Assembly: GCF_019599275.1 (NCBI RefSeq) | Contig: NZ_JAHZTD010000001.1 | Coordinates: forward strand, 744,001-808,000 | DNA: 64,000 nucleotides | Direction: 5' to 3' | Origin: Hymenobacter sp. HSC-4F20 | GTDB taxonomy: Bacteria; Bacteroidota; Bacteroidia; Cytophagales; Hymenobacteraceae | Shown: one piece after another, positions 53,934 to 62,550 of the stretch | Numbering within the stretch: the first letter of the stretch is position 1 | Layout of the letters: each line of letters begins with the position of its first letter | Notes under the pieces: generated by a model | Told to the model about the DNA's origin: nothing | The model's input: only the letters and a program-made list of their open reading frames with translations | Database searches by the model: none | Made by a program: the position numbers and the translations under genes

Positions 53934-54107
53934 ATGCGCAAAGACCTGTTTAACTTCGGTCCGGCTCTCGGTTACTTTTTCCGCAAGCCTGATCCTACCC
54001 GCCACACCAACTTCAACCTGCGCACCATGCACTTCATTAATAAGCTGAGCATGGCCATGTTCCTGGTAGGGTTTATCATTCTGCTCTACCGCTGGTTTCT
54101 CCGCTAG
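53934..54107 (+). CDS. DUF6728-like small membrane protein
   Basis: A 57-residue protein: MRKDLFNFGPALGYFFRKPD, then RHTNFNLRTMHFINKLSMAM and one membrane helix (MFLVGFIILLYRWFL, about 40-55). This pattern matches a short Bacteroidota family (DUF6728, from memory) found near housekeeping genes. The amphipathic start and single helix suggest an inner-membrane anchor or assembly factor. A terminator follows 20 bp after the stop. Confidence 0.75.
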   Translation: MRKDLFNFGPALGYFFRKPDPTRHTNFNLRTMHFINKLSMAMFLVGFIILLYRWFLR

Positions 54108-54126
54108 TTTCCAGCCTTTCTTATAG

Positions 54127-54166
54127 AAGACCGCCCGGCTCCTCTCTCCAGTCCGGCGGTCTTTTT
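54127..54166 (+). terminator. Terminator after the DUF6728-like gene
   Basis: AAGACCGCC (54127-54135) pairs with GGCGGTCTT (54155-54163), with a 19-nt loop and a T5 tail. Confidence 0.8.
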
Positions 54167-54191
54167 GCGTTTATCGGTTTACTTAGCGGCC

Positions 54192-54554
54192 ATGAACATT
54201 GAAGACTTCCGCGACTACTGCCTGCTGAAAGCCGGCGTCACCGAAGAAACGCCCTTCGGCCCCGATACGCTGGTATTTAAAGTAGCAGGCAAGGTATTCG
54301 CCCTTACTGACATCAACACCTTCGCTAGCATTAACCTGAAGTGTGACCCGGAGCGAGCCCAGGAACTGCGTGAGCAGTACGAGTACGTGCTACCGGGCTT
54401 CCACATGAACAAGAAGCACTGGAACACCGTGCTCATGGGCACAGGCATTCCCAGCCGGCAGTTGCGCGAGCTGATCGACCATTCATATGACCTGGTGCGC
54501 GCCTCCCTACCCCGGAAACAGCGGGAAGAGCTGGCCGCTGCTGAGCAAGAGTAA
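54192..54554 (+). CDS. MmcQ/YjbR family protein
   Basis: From the ATG at 54192 (MNIEDFRDYCLLKAGVTEE) it has 120 residues. TPFGPDTLVFKVAGKVFALTD and LKCDPERAQELREQY, then HWNTVLMGTGIPSRQLRELID and SYDLVRASLP, fit the YjbR/CyaY-like fold annotated as DNA-binding in some proteins. The role is not known; DNA binding has been shown for only some relatives. It is separated from its neighbours by a terminator and a palindrome. Confidence 0.9.
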   Translation: MNIEDFRDYCLLKAGVTEETPFGPDTLVFKVAGKVFALTDINTFASINLKCDPERAQELREQYEYVLPGFHMNKKHWNTVLMGTGIPSRQLRELIDHSYDLVRASLPRKQREELAAAEQE

Positions 54555-54594
54555 CCTTGGAGGACAATATGAACGGGAGGAAGGCTGCCACCAA

Positions 54595-54690
54595 CTGTCA
54601 TCCTGAGCGGAGCGAAGGACCTCTACCGCTTCGTTGTAGTGGTAATAGATTACTCACGGTAGAGGTCCTTCGCTCCGCTCAGGATGACAG
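54595..54690. repeat. Intergenic palindrome, GAAGGACCTCTACC family, copy 3
   Basis: Arms 54595-54628 and 54657-54690 are exact 34-bp reverse complements. The loop contains TTCGTTGTAG, also present in copy 2, so copies 2 and 3 are the closest pair. Confidence 0.9.
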
Positions 54691-54759
54691 GCGGCGTTGT
54701 TTTGGGCATAATCAGCATCTGCCACTTTTCGGTAAGCTTTTCAATTTTTAAAACCTTAG

Positions 54760-54778
54760 TGTAACTATTGTAGTTACA
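54760..54778. promoter_or_regulatory. Operator-like dyad TGTAAC-N7-GTTACA upstream of the Rrf2 gene
   Basis: TGTAAC (54760-54765) and GTTACA (54773-54778) are exact complements with a 7-bp spacer, and a longer match extends inward (TGTAACTA-TTG-TAGTTACA). It ends 4 bp before the -7 box at 54783, where bound repressor would block RNA polymerase. An identical dyad, with the same 7-bp spacer, lies at 55304-55322. Confidence 0.7.
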
Positions 54779-54782
54779 GCTG

Positions 54783-54790
54783 TATATTTG
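54783..54790 (+). promoter_or_regulatory. -7 box TATATTTG of the Rrf2 gene
   Basis: Exact TAnnTTTG, 52 bp before the ATG at 54843, directly after the dyad. Confidence 0.5.
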
Positions 54791-54842
54791 CCTCGCCGCG
54801 TGGTAGTAGTTGCTAGCGCAAAGGCGTCGCCTACCCCTGATC

Positions 54843-55286
54843 ATGCAGATTAGCAGCCGTTTCTCCGTCGCCGTCCATGTTCTTTCCTTGCTGGCCTTGC
54901 AGCAGGAGGATGATGTATTGCTGACGTCGGAGCGGATGGCGGGGAGCGTGAATACCAATCCCGTCGTGATACGGCGGCTGCTGGGGCAGCTCAAAAAGGC
55001 TGGTCTGGTGGAAGTGCGCCCCGCTTCGGGCGGTACCTTCCTGACGCGCCAACCGGCCGCCATTTCCTTGCTCGATGTGTACCGGGCCGTGGAGGTAGTT
55101 GAGGAAGGACAATTGTTCAGCGTCCACGACAAGCCCCTGCAGGCCTGCTTGGTGGGTCGCAATATTCAGGCCGCGCTTGACACTACCCTGCTGCGGGCGC
55201 AAAACGCTTTGGAACAGGTACTGGCCGGCGTAACCCTGCAGCAAGTCACCACCGAAATCCTGTTGCAGGACAAACAAGCCTCGTAA
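54843..55286 (+). CDS. Rrf2-family transcriptional regulator
   Basis: Winged-helix DNA-binding protein. From the ATG at 54843 (MQISSRFSVAVHVLSLLALQ) it has 147 residues. The winged helix-turn-helix is at about 1-65 (RMAGSVNTNPVVIRRLLGQL, KKAGLVEVRPASGGTFLTR). The three Fe-S cysteines of IscR-like proteins are missing; only one Cys is seen in the later part (QACLVGRN), so it is like the YwnA group, which senses something other than iron-sulfur clusters. The paired dyads upstream of it and of the next gene suggest it represses both. Confidence 0.85.
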   Translation: MQISSRFSVAVHVLSLLALQQEDDVLLTSERMAGSVNTNPVVIRRLLGQLKKAGLVEVRPASGGTFLTRQPAAISLLDVYRAVEVVEEGQLFSVHDKPLQACLVGRNIQAALDTTLLRAQNALEQVLAGVTLQQVTTEILLQDKQAS

Positions 55287-55303
55287 ATTTTTTTGCCCTG
55301 GAT

Positions 55304-55322
55304 TGTAACAAACGCAGTTACA
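55304..55322. promoter_or_regulatory. Operator-like dyad TGTAAC-N7-GTTACA upstream of the NmrA-like gene
   Basis: TGTAAC (55304-55309) and GTTACA (55317-55322) with a 7-bp spacer, the same as the dyad at 54760-54778. It lies about 35 bp before the start of the oxidoreductase gene. Confidence 0.7.
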
Positions 55323-55356
55323 ACCACTTTATACTTCTCATTTCACTTTCATGCGT

Positions 55357-56007
55357 ATGAAAATTGCCCTCATTGGTGCTACCGGCTTTGTTGGTCCGAA
55401 ACTGCTGCACGAAGCCCTCAACCGCGGCCACCAGGTAACAGCCATTGTGCGCGACCCCGCCAAGCTCACGGAGCAACACGAAAACCTGACGGTGGTAACC
55501 GGCGACGTAAACCAGGTAGACGAGCTGGCCCAGCAGCTGGCCGGCCACGACGTGGTGCTGAGTTCCTTTAATGCCGGCTGGGCAAACCCCAACCTCTACC
55601 AAGATTTCCTGCAAGGCTCCCGCAACATTGAAGCGGCCACGGAAAAATCGGGAGTGAAGCGCCTGATTGCTATTGGTGGAGCTGGCAGCCTCTACATCAA
55701 CGGGCAGCAGTTAGTGGACGGCCCACAGTTCCCAGAGGAGTATAAGCCCGGTGCTACCGCCGCCCGCGACTACCTCAATGAGCTAAAGCAGAACACTACC
55801 CTCGACTGGACGTTCTTCAGCCCCGCCATTGAGATGCACCAGGGCATTACCACGGGCCGCACCGGCCACTACCGCCTCGGCACCGAAAGCCCCGTATTCA
55901 ACGAAGAGGGCCGCAGCATCCTCTCCGCCGAAGACCTGGCCATCGTCCTCCTCGACGAGGTAGAAAACCCCGAGCACATCCGCCAGCGCTTCACAGCGGC
56001 GTACTAA
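55357..56007 (+). CDS. NAD(P)-binding oxidoreductase, NmrA-like
   Basis: From the ATG at 55357 (MKIALIGATGFVG) it has 216 residues; two residues earlier another ATG is in frame. GATGFVG is the Rossmann motif and the protein fits the atypical SDR/NmrA-like group that sense or use NADPH (VKRLIAIGGAGSLYING). A regulator gene precedes it on the same strand with a matching operator, so expression is likely induced by a small molecule it may act on. Substrate unknown. Confidence 0.85.
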   Translation: MKIALIGATGFVGPKLLHEALNRGHQVTAIVRDPAKLTEQHENLTVVTGDVNQVDELAQQLAGHDVVLSSFNAGWANPNLYQDFLQGSRNIEAATEKSGVKRLIAIGGAGSLYINGQQLVDGPQFPEEYKPGATAARDYLNELKQNTTLDWTFFSPAIEMHQGITTGRTGHYRLGTESPVFNEEGRSILSAEDLAIVLLDEVENPEHIRQRFTAAY

Positions 56008-56011
56008 GTAC

Positions 56012-56185
56012 TATCTGTCATGGCGAGGACGCAGGACGAAGCCATCCTTCCCCTCACCCGTGACACGCTTCCTACTATGACCGGCCCCTGATGGTATCAC
56101 AATCATCAGGGGCTGGTCACATCTTAGGGGGTAGGGCGTTGGTCAGAAAGGGTGGCTTCGTCCTGCGTCCTCGCCATGACAGATA
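56012..56185. repeat. Nested 174-bp palindrome
   Basis: Outer arms 56012-56047 and 56150-56185 pair at 35 of 36 positions (TATCTGTCATGGCGAGG...). Inside, GACCGGCCCCTGATG pairs with CATCAGGGGCTGGTC as a second hairpin. It lies between the oxidoreductase gene and leuS. Confidence 0.85.
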
Positions 56186-56193
56186 ATAAATAT

Positions 56194-56229
56194 AAAAAGG
56201 CCCGCTGGAGTTATCCAGTGGGCCTTTTT
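56194..56229. terminator. Terminator between oxidoreductase and leuS
   Basis: AAAAAGGCCCGCTGG (56194-56208) and CCAGTGGGCCTTTTT (56215-56229) pair with one G-U, flanked by A/T runs on both strands, serving two converging genes. Confidence 0.85.
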
Positions 56230-56268
56230 GCTGACAGCTAATAGCCAGCAGCTAACAGCTAAAAAAAC

Positions 56269-59046
56269 CTATACTACCACGTTCACCATGCGACCGGGCA
56301 CCACAATCACCTTCTTAGCTTCTTTGCCTTCAGCGTAGCGGGCCAGAATATCAGTGGCGCGCACGGCAGCCTCGATTTCGGCGGCGGTGGCGGTGGCCGG
56401 GAACTGCAGTTGCTCGCGCACTTTGCCGTTGATGGCTACCGGGTAGTTCACAGTATCTTCTACCAAGTATTCCTCTTTGAACTCGGGGTAGGAGGCAGAG
56501 CTGATAGACCCGGCCTCGTGACCGAGTTTCTGCCACAGCTCCTCGGCCAAGTGCGGGGCGTAGGGCGAGAGGAGCACCACGAGCGGCTCCAGAATGGCGC
56601 GGTTATGCGTATTCAGAGCCGTCAGTTCGTTCACGGTAATCATCAGAGCGCTGACGGTGGTGTTAAACGAGAACTTCTCAATGTCCTCTTCCACCTTCTT
56701 GATGGCCTTGTGCAGGGCCTTCAGCTCGGCGGGTTTCGGTGCTTCGTCGGTTACAGCAAAGTCACCGTCCTGGGGGTGGTAGAGGCGCCAGAGCTTCTTG
56801 AGGAAGCCCGCTACCCCACTCATGCCGTTGGTATTCCAGGGCTTGAACTGCTCCAGCGGCCCGAGGAACATCTCGTACAAGCGCAACGCATCCGCCCCGT
56901 ACTGACCAACCAGTACATCAGGATTTACTACGTTAAACTTCGCTTTTGACATTTTCTCGACCTCCCACCCACTTACGTAGGTGCCGTTGTCTTCAAGAAT
57001 AAATTCGGCCGTGGCGTAGTCAGGACGCCACTTCTTGAAGGCTTCAGTATCGAGAATATCGTTGTTGACGATGTTCACATCGACGTGCAAAGCAGTAGTC
57101 TGATATTGATCCTTTTTGCCTAGGGTCACGAACGTATTAGTACCGTTGATGCGATACACAAAGTTCGAGCGACCCAGAATCATGCCCTGGTTGATGAGCT
57201 TTTGGAAGGGCTCATTGGCGGTTACCAGGCCAAGGTCTTTGAGGAAGAGGTGCCAGAAGCGGGAGTAGAGCAAGTGACCCGTAGCGTGCTCTGCACCACC
57301 CAGATATAAATCTACCTGCTGCCAGTACTGCTCGGCCTCCTGGCCCACAAAACGCTCCTGATTTTCGGGGTCCATGTAGCGCAGGAAGTACCAGGAGGAG
57401 CCGGCCCAGCCGGGCATGGTGCTCAACTCGTAGTCGTACTGGCCCTTGTATTTCCAATCCTTGGCGCGGGCCAGGGGCGGCTCGCCGGTTTCGGTGGGCT
57501 TGTACTCGTCGATTTCTGGGAGTACCAGGGGTAGGTCGGCTTCAGCTACGCCGTAGGCCACACCGTCCTTGTAGTAAATCGGAATGGGCTCACCCCAGTA
57601 ACGCTGGCGGCCGAAGATGGCATCGCGGAGGCGGAAGTTTACTTTGCCCTTGCCGATGCCGCGCGCTTCGAGCTGCTGAATCAGGGTTTGGGTGGCTTCC
57701 TTATATCCCATGCTCTGGATGAGGCCGTGCAGGTAGGTGCCTTCCTTGGTCGGGTCGGCCTGCTCCTCAATCTGCTGCTGGTCTACTACCTGCACGATGG
57801 GCAGGTTGAAGTGCTTGGCAAACACATAGTCGCGCTGGTCGCCGCTGGGCACGGCCATCACGGCGCCGGTGCCGTAGCCCGCCAGCACGTAGTCGGCAAT
57901 CCAGATCTGGATGGGCTCGTTCGTGAATGGGTTTAGGGCGTAGGCACCGGTGAAAGCGCCCGATACCGTTTTGGTATCGGCCATCCGGTCACGCTCCGAG
58001 CGGCGCTTGGTGGCATCGATATACTCCTGGATGGAGGCCTGCTGCTCAGGTGTGGTGAGTTGCTGCACCAGCTCGTGCTCAGGAGCCAGCACCAGGAACG
58101 TAGCGCCATAAATGGTATCCACACGCGTAGTATACACCTTAATCTGTGCCTGCTCGTGGCCCTGCACCGCAAACGTCACCTCGGCCCCGATGCTCTTGCC
58201 AATCCAGTTGCGCTGCATCTCCTTGACAGCCTCGGGCCAGTCGATGGTATCGAGTCCCTGGAGCAGACGGTCGGCGTAGGCCGTGATGCGAAGGTTCCAC
58301 TGCGGCATTAACCGACGTTCCACGGGGAACCCTCCGCGCTCGGAGAGGCCATCTTTCACCTCGTCATTGGAGAGCACCGTGCCCAGGCCGGCGCACCAGT
58401 TCACGTAGGTGTCTGACTGGTAGGCGAGTCGGTAGGGGTGCACGGCCTGCAGCTTTTGCTTCTCACTCCACATCTGCCACTGGCCGGCCGTGAAATCGTG
58501 GCGCTCTTCCTCGTCGCCGGCGGCGCGCACACCCTGGCTGCCGTTTTCGGCAAACTTGTCGAGCAGGGTTTTCAGCGGCTCGGCGCGGTCGGTGTCGAGG
58601 TTGTACCAGCTATTGAACAGCTTCAGGAAAATCCACTGCGTCCATTTGTAGTAGCTGGGGTCAGAGGTGCGTACCTCCCGGCTCCAGTCGTAGCTGAACC
58701 CCAGAGAGTTAAGCTGCCGGATGTAGGTATCAATGTTCTGCTCGGTGGTAATAGCCGGGTGCTGCCCGGTCTGGATGGCGTACTGCTCGGCGGGCAGGCC
58801 AAACGAATCGAAACCCATGGGGTGCAGCACGTTGAAGCCCTGCAGGCGCTTGTAGCGCGAGACAATATCGGAGGCAATGTAGCCCAGTGGGTGGCCTACG
58901 TGCAGCCCGGCCCCGGAGGGGTAGGGAAACATATCCAGCACGTAGTATTTAGGCTTATCAGGCTGGTTTTCAGCCTTGAACGTATTGTGCTCTTTCCAGT
59001 GGGCTTGCCACTTCTTCTCGATATCCTGGGGATGGTAACCGGGCAT
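56269..59046 (-). CDS. leuS: Leucyl-tRNA synthetase LeuS
   Basis: Class I aminoacyl-tRNA synthetase charging tRNA-Leu. From the ATG at 59046 (MPGYHPQDIEKKWQAHWKEH) it has 925 residues, slightly longer than the usual 860. The ATP motif HIGH is the HVGH in FPYPSGAGLHVGHPLGYIA (about 43-61). The KMSKS loop appears as KMSKA (in EKMSKAKFN). The editing domain between them is intact. An insertion-like segment around residues 640-720 (GRSNFVYRINGTNTFVTLG) is known from Bacteroidota enzymes. The 150-bp region upstream has no clear promoter. Confidence 0.96.
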   Translation of the reverse strand: MPGYHPQDIEKKWQAHWKEHNTFKAENQPDKPKYYVLDMFPYPSGAGLHVGHPLGYIASDIVSRYKRLQGFNVLHPMGFDSFGLPAEQYAIQTGQHPAITTEQNIDTYIRQLNSLGFSYDWSREVRTSDPSYYKWTQWIFLKLFNSWYNLDTDRAEPLKTLLDKFAENGSQGVRAAGDEEERHDFTAGQWQMWSEKQKLQAVHPYRLAYQSDTYVNWCAGLGTVLSNDEVKDGLSERGGFPVERRLMPQWNLRITAYADRLLQGLDTIDWPEAVKEMQRNWIGKSIGAEVTFAVQGHEQAQIKVYTTRVDTIYGATFLVLAPEHELVQQLTTPEQQASIQEYIDATKRRSERDRMADTKTVSGAFTGAYALNPFTNEPIQIWIADYVLAGYGTGAVMAVPSGDQRDYVFAKHFNLPIVQVVDQQQIEEQADPTKEGTYLHGLIQSMGYKEATQTLIQQLEARGIGKGKVNFRLRDAIFGRQRYWGEPIPIYYKDGVAYGVAEADLPLVLPEIDEYKPTETGEPPLARAKDWKYKGQYDYELSTMPGWAGSSWYFLRYMDPENQERFVGQEAEQYWQQVDLYLGGAEHATGHLLYSRFWHLFLKDLGLVTANEPFQKLINQGMILGRSNFVYRINGTNTFVTLGKKDQYQTTALHVDVNIVNNDILDTEAFKKWRPDYATAEFILEDNGTYVSGWEVEKMSKAKFNVVNPDVLVGQYGADALRLYEMFLGPLEQFKPWNTNGMSGVAGFLKKLWRLYHPQDGDFAVTDEAPKPAELKALHKAIKKVEEDIEKFSFNTTVSALMITVNELTALNTHNRAILEPLVVLLSPYAPHLAEELWQKLGHEAGSISSASYPEFKEEYLVEDTVNYPVAINGKVREQLQFPATATAAEIEAAVRATDILARYAEGKEAKKVIVVPGRMVNVVV

Positions 59047-59194
59047 GATGTACAGCTTCGTTGTAGCCGGCGAAAATACGGGCAATTGGCGGGAATGGCT
59101 AATGCGCCTTGGTAACTGGCCCAATCACGTCCTTTTCTGATTTGAAGGTAAAGGGTTGGTTGAGGCGAGGTGGATCCATTCCGCGCCATAGCCG

Positions 59195-60232
59195 CTACAA
59201 CCCGGCCGTAGTGTAGCCTAGCACTGCAGTGTCGCCGGTATCTGATAACACGAAGGATTCGCTGCTGGGAGTCATTTCGTAGCGCATCACAACATCCGTT
59301 TCAAAAGCAATAAAGTACCGGCACAGCAACTCCAGTACCTGCGACTGCCAAGTAGTAGCATCCAGATATACCTCCAGCTCGGCCGTGGAAAGCTGGAGCA
59401 AGCTGATTTCCAGCGCCGGCAGCGTTTCCTGGTAGCCACCACTGAGTACAAAGTCGCGGCCCAGCTCGCCAAAGCCGAGGGTGGCGCCCTGGGCCGTTGA
59501 GCCAGCGGGTAGGGTTTCGGGAGAGAAATGCAGCGGGGCCACCGGGCGCAGGCGCACGGGCACGCCCAGAATACTTTCAAACACCTGCTGGGTGCGGGGC
59601 AGGTCGCCCACAATCCGGTGAGCCAGCGGGAGCAGGTAGAGCAGGGTAGCAATATGCTGGGCGGGCAGTTGGCGGTCCAGCTCCCAGAAGCGGGCCAGTA
59701 CCTCGTTGTACCACTGCCCCGATATACTGGTCATGTAGTGGCGCTCTTCTTCTTCCAGCAGCACCCGGAAGCGGTAGAACTCCTGCTCGAAAGGGGCAAA
59801 AAAGCGGCGTGTGGACTTTTCCCGGCGGCGTTGGGCCTGGATGTCCTCTATCATGCTCCGTACCCCCTGCTGGTTGGGGTTGCCCGGGTGATGAAACAGC
59901 TGCTGAGGTAGGGCGTCGTAGAGGCCTTCGCGGTGCACCTCCACAACCGTTTTAGGGTCCTGCCAGCGCTCCGCCTGCTCCTCACTCACGGTACCAATAT
60001 CGGCGCGGTAGCGGCGGGCAAACAGGCTGACCGGCCGGATAACAAACTCATCGAACCGGTAGCCATGCGCCAGTAAGTCAGCCAGTACTACCTCCAGGCG
60101 CAAGTCAAACCCTTGCCGCCGCACCGTCTGCAGCAGGGCCGCAGGCGTGGCGGTGGGGGCCGGAGCCGGGGGGCTGGCCGCGCGAATCAGCCGGGTGTCA
60201 AAATGAAATACATCCACGCTAGGGTTTGGCAT
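59195..60232 (-). CDS. TssG-like type VI baseplate protein
   Basis: From the ATG at 60232 (MPNPSVDVFHFDTRLIRA) it has 345 residues. It resembles TssG proteins of the Bacteroidota T6SSiii, for example in FDLRLEVVLADLLAHGYRFD, IRPVSLFARRYRADIG, the Glu-rich FFAPFEQEFYRFRVLLEEEE and WELDRQLPAQHIATLLYLL. It belongs to the baseplate wedge with TssE and TssF, which lie on the other side. It is transcribed away from tssN. The assignment is based on family memory and context. Confidence 0.65.
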   Translation of the reverse strand: MPNPSVDVFHFDTRLIRAASPPAPAPTATPAALLQTVRRQGFDLRLEVVLADLLAHGYRFDEFVIRPVSLFARRYRADIGTVSEEQAERWQDPKTVVEVHREGLYDALPQQLFHHPGNPNQQGVRSMIEDIQAQRRREKSTRRFFAPFEQEFYRFRVLLEEEERHYMTSISGQWYNEVLARFWELDRQLPAQHIATLLYLLPLAHRIVGDLPRTQQVFESILGVPVRLRPVAPLHFSPETLPAGSTAQGATLGFGELGRDFVLSGGYQETLPALEISLLQLSTAELEVYLDATTWQSQVLELLCRYFIAFETDVVMRYEMTPSSESFVLSDTGDTAVLGYTTAGL

Positions 60233-60375
60233 ACTATCTTTTTTCTGACAACTTACAATCGATTGGCTAGTACTTAAAAGTCGAACCCAAGGCTTCGAAT
60301 CTACCAAGATTGGCTGAAGTGAGTACGGAGGCAAGGCTTTCAGGTCGTCAATATTATACAATCGGCACAGTTCAG

Positions 60376-60402
60376 AGCGGCCGTTCGGTTGCTCCGGCCG
60401 CT
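60376..60402 (+). promoter_or_regulatory. Hairpin in the tssN leader
   Basis: AGCGGCC (60376-60382) pairs with GGCCGCT (60396-60402) around a 13-nt loop, followed by TTCTTTAT. It is terminator-like and lies 30 bp before the tssN start, so it could attenuate the cluster or simply end an upstream transcript. Confidence 0.35.
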
Positions 60403-60432
60403 TTCTTTATCGATTAGCCATCGTCAGCGCAT

Positions 60433-61272
60433 ATGTTGAACCTTAATCCCGAAACCCAGGCCCGCAGCGTAGCGGGCAATATGCTCTCAAATGCGCGGGC
60501 AGGCCTGCAGCGGAGCCCCTCCTTCGTCAGTATCTTTTTGTATCTGCTCGGCAGCCTGCTGTTGTTTGCTTTGCTGGGGGCCGGTGCGGTGTACAGCCCC
60601 TTTTCCTATAAAATCACCTTTATGCTGGTGCAGGCGGCCTCGCTGCTGGTGGGTATTTTCCATTTGTTTGCCCAGCGCAACTGGCTGGCCTGGTTTGATG
60701 AAGACAACTGGGCGCATGGCACCGTCATGACCGTGCTGGCCTGGATGGCCGGGGCCCTAGGTGTGGCCCTGCTGGTGTGGGTGCCCAACCTGGAAGACCG
60801 CACCCCGCCCACGGCCTTTGTCATGGCCACGCTGGCTGCTGTCATTCCGTACTTCTTCCATGAGGCATACCGGGCCTGGAACCGGATTCCGATGAAGTAC
60901 TACAAGCTCTGGCACTACCAGGCCAATGCGCAGGGCCCCGACTTGGCGCGCATGGACCTGAGCAACTTTATGGTGCTGCACTTCTGGATGTCGCGCCGCT
61001 TCGGGGAGTCGCTCTACCATGATTTCTCATCGAAGGCACCGTATGAAATGCACCTGGGCGACCTGTTTCACATCTTCCTGACCGACTACAACGCCCTCAA
61101 GCCCGATCAGTCGTTGCAGTACCTGGATGAGCAGGGGCAGCCGTTCGGGTGGGTTTTCTATGCCAAGCAAGCCTGGTGGAAGCCCCGCCGCTACCTTGAC
61201 CCCGACTATAGCTTCCGCGACAACTTCCTGAAGCAGGGCGACATTATCGTGGCCCGGCGCGTGCCCCGCTAG
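60433..61272 (+). CDS. tssN: T6SS membrane protein TssN
   Basis: Component specific to the Bacteroidota T6SSiii membrane complex. The 279 residues contain four membrane helices at about 33-53, 58-80, 95-117 and 125-145 and a soluble C-terminal half (AYRAWNRIPMKYYKLWHY, SRRFGESLYHDFSSKAPYEM). It starts the plus-strand part of the cluster. The identity follows from length, helix pattern and gene order before tssK and tssO. Confidence 0.75.
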   Translation: MLNLNPETQARSVAGNMLSNARAGLQRSPSFVSIFLYLLGSLLLFALLGAGAVYSPFSYKITFMLVQAASLLVGIFHLFAQRNWLAWFDEDNWAHGTVMTVLAWMAGALGVALLVWVPNLEDRTPPTAFVMATLAAVIPYFFHEAYRAWNRIPMKYYKLWHYQANAQGPDLARMDLSNFMVLHFWMSRRFGESLYHDFSSKAPYEMHLGDLFHIFLTDYNALKPDQSLQYLDEQGQPFGWVFYAKQAWWKPRRYLDPDYSFRDNFLKQGDIIVARRVPR

Positions 61273-61344
61273 CCCCGGCCTGGTTCCGCCGCCGCTTCCC
61301 TAACTTGCGCCGCTCGCTCTCTATCCTTCCTTTCTGTTTTTACT

Positions 61345-62520
61345 ATGCTACCCGAAATCAAGCACTACCCCGTGAACTGGGTTGATGGGATGAAAATATC
61401 CCGCCGTCATTTCACCGAGCTTGAACAGTTTACTACCGAGCACCTCCGCGACGCTACCGCCGTTGGCCTGAGTGCCCACCGCTACGGCCTGCTCCCCACC
61501 GATGGGCACGGGCTGCCTTCCCTGGAACTACTGCTAAATGTAAACCAGCAGCAGGAAATACAGGCCCGGCTGCTGTACTGCCGGGCCATTACGGCCGGCG
61601 GAGCCCGCATTGAAATTACCAGTGCCAACGAGCCCCTGACCTTACACACCAGCCTAGCCCAGCTGCTACAGGAGTTTAACCTGACCGCCACGGAGCAGCT
61701 ACGTTTCAGTGTAGTAGTATCCGTAAACCCCTATGTGCGCGTGCCCATGGGGCAGCCGGCAGTAGAGGAAGTTCCGCCCCGCCACCCCTACACCCGCCCG
61801 GAGTACCAGCTCAGCGTTGTGCCTACCCAGCAGGTAAACACGTCGGCGGTTAGCTCTTTTCATCTGGTGGTGGGGGAATTGCTCTACGCCGAAGGGGCGC
61901 TGCGCGTAGTGGCGGGCTACATTCCGCCCAGCACGGCCCTGTCCAGCCACCCCGATTTGCTGCAGTGGCTGCACCAATTGGAGCACGTGCTGCAGGAGGT
62001 AGAAACCGACGCCTTTAAAGTCATTCATAAGGTAAAGCTGCGCGCTGATAAGAAAAGCGCCCTCAGCGAGCATGTGCATTTCCTGGCTGAGCGCACGGTG
62101 TTTGCTTTGGCTCAGCACCTGACCAGCTTCCACCTCAGTGCTGCCGAGCAGCCGCCCATTTACTTGCTGGATGCCCTGATGCGGATGGGCAAGCAGGTAA
62201 AAACAACCCTGGAGTGCCTGACGGAAGCCGAGCGGGAGGAGTTGCTGAAATACATAGAGCAGTGGTCGGAAACGGTGCCGGCCATCCTGCTCAGCGCCTT
62301 GCAGGGGGTAGTAACCATGCGCTACGACCACCACCGCGTGCACGAGCACCTGGCCCAGCACCTGTCGCTCTGGCAGCTGCTGGCCACTATTTTCCGGCAA
62401 CTCACCCAGCTGGAGTACATCGGTAAGAACAAGGAAGGCTGGAAAACCTTCATCAACGAAAACCCCGTGGCCCCAGCCGTTGCGCCGGAGAAGCCCGTTT
62501 CGCGGTGGAATCCTTTCTAA
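61345..62520 (+). CDS. tssK: T6SS baseplate protein TssK-like
   Basis: Adapter that links the baseplate to the membrane complex. From the ATG at 61345 it has 391 residues. The opening LPEIKHYPVNWVDGMKISRR is like TssK of the T6SSiii type, then NQQQEIQARLLYCRAITA and a helical C-terminal region (LEHVLQEVETDAFKVIHK, LSLWQLLATIFRQLTQLEY). It follows tssN after 72 bp and precedes tssO by 30 bp. Confidence 0.8.
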   Translation: MLPEIKHYPVNWVDGMKISRRHFTELEQFTTEHLRDATAVGLSAHRYGLLPTDGHGLPSLELLLNVNQQQEIQARLLYCRAITAGGARIEITSANEPLTLHTSLAQLLQEFNLTATEQLRFSVVVSVNPYVRVPMGQPAVEEVPPRHPYTRPEYQLSVVPTQQVNTSAVSSFHLVVGELLYAEGALRVVAGYIPPSTALSSHPDLLQWLHQLEHVLQEVETDAFKVIHKVKLRADKKSALSEHVHFLAERTVFALAQHLTSFHLSAAEQPPIYLLDALMRMGKQVKTTLECLTEAEREELLKYIEQWSETVPAILLSALQGVVTMRYDHHRVHEHLAQHLSLWQLLATIFRQLTQLEYIGKNKEGWKTFINENPVAPAVAPEKPVSRWNPF

Positions 62521-62550
62521 GCTCTCTGGCCCGTTATCCTGCCCCCTCGC

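Noticed and set aside
51621..56185. CRISPR-like spacing of repeated sequence
   Set aside because: The repeats are long palindromes in separate intergenic spaces, not short regular repeats with unique spacers, and no cas gene is present.
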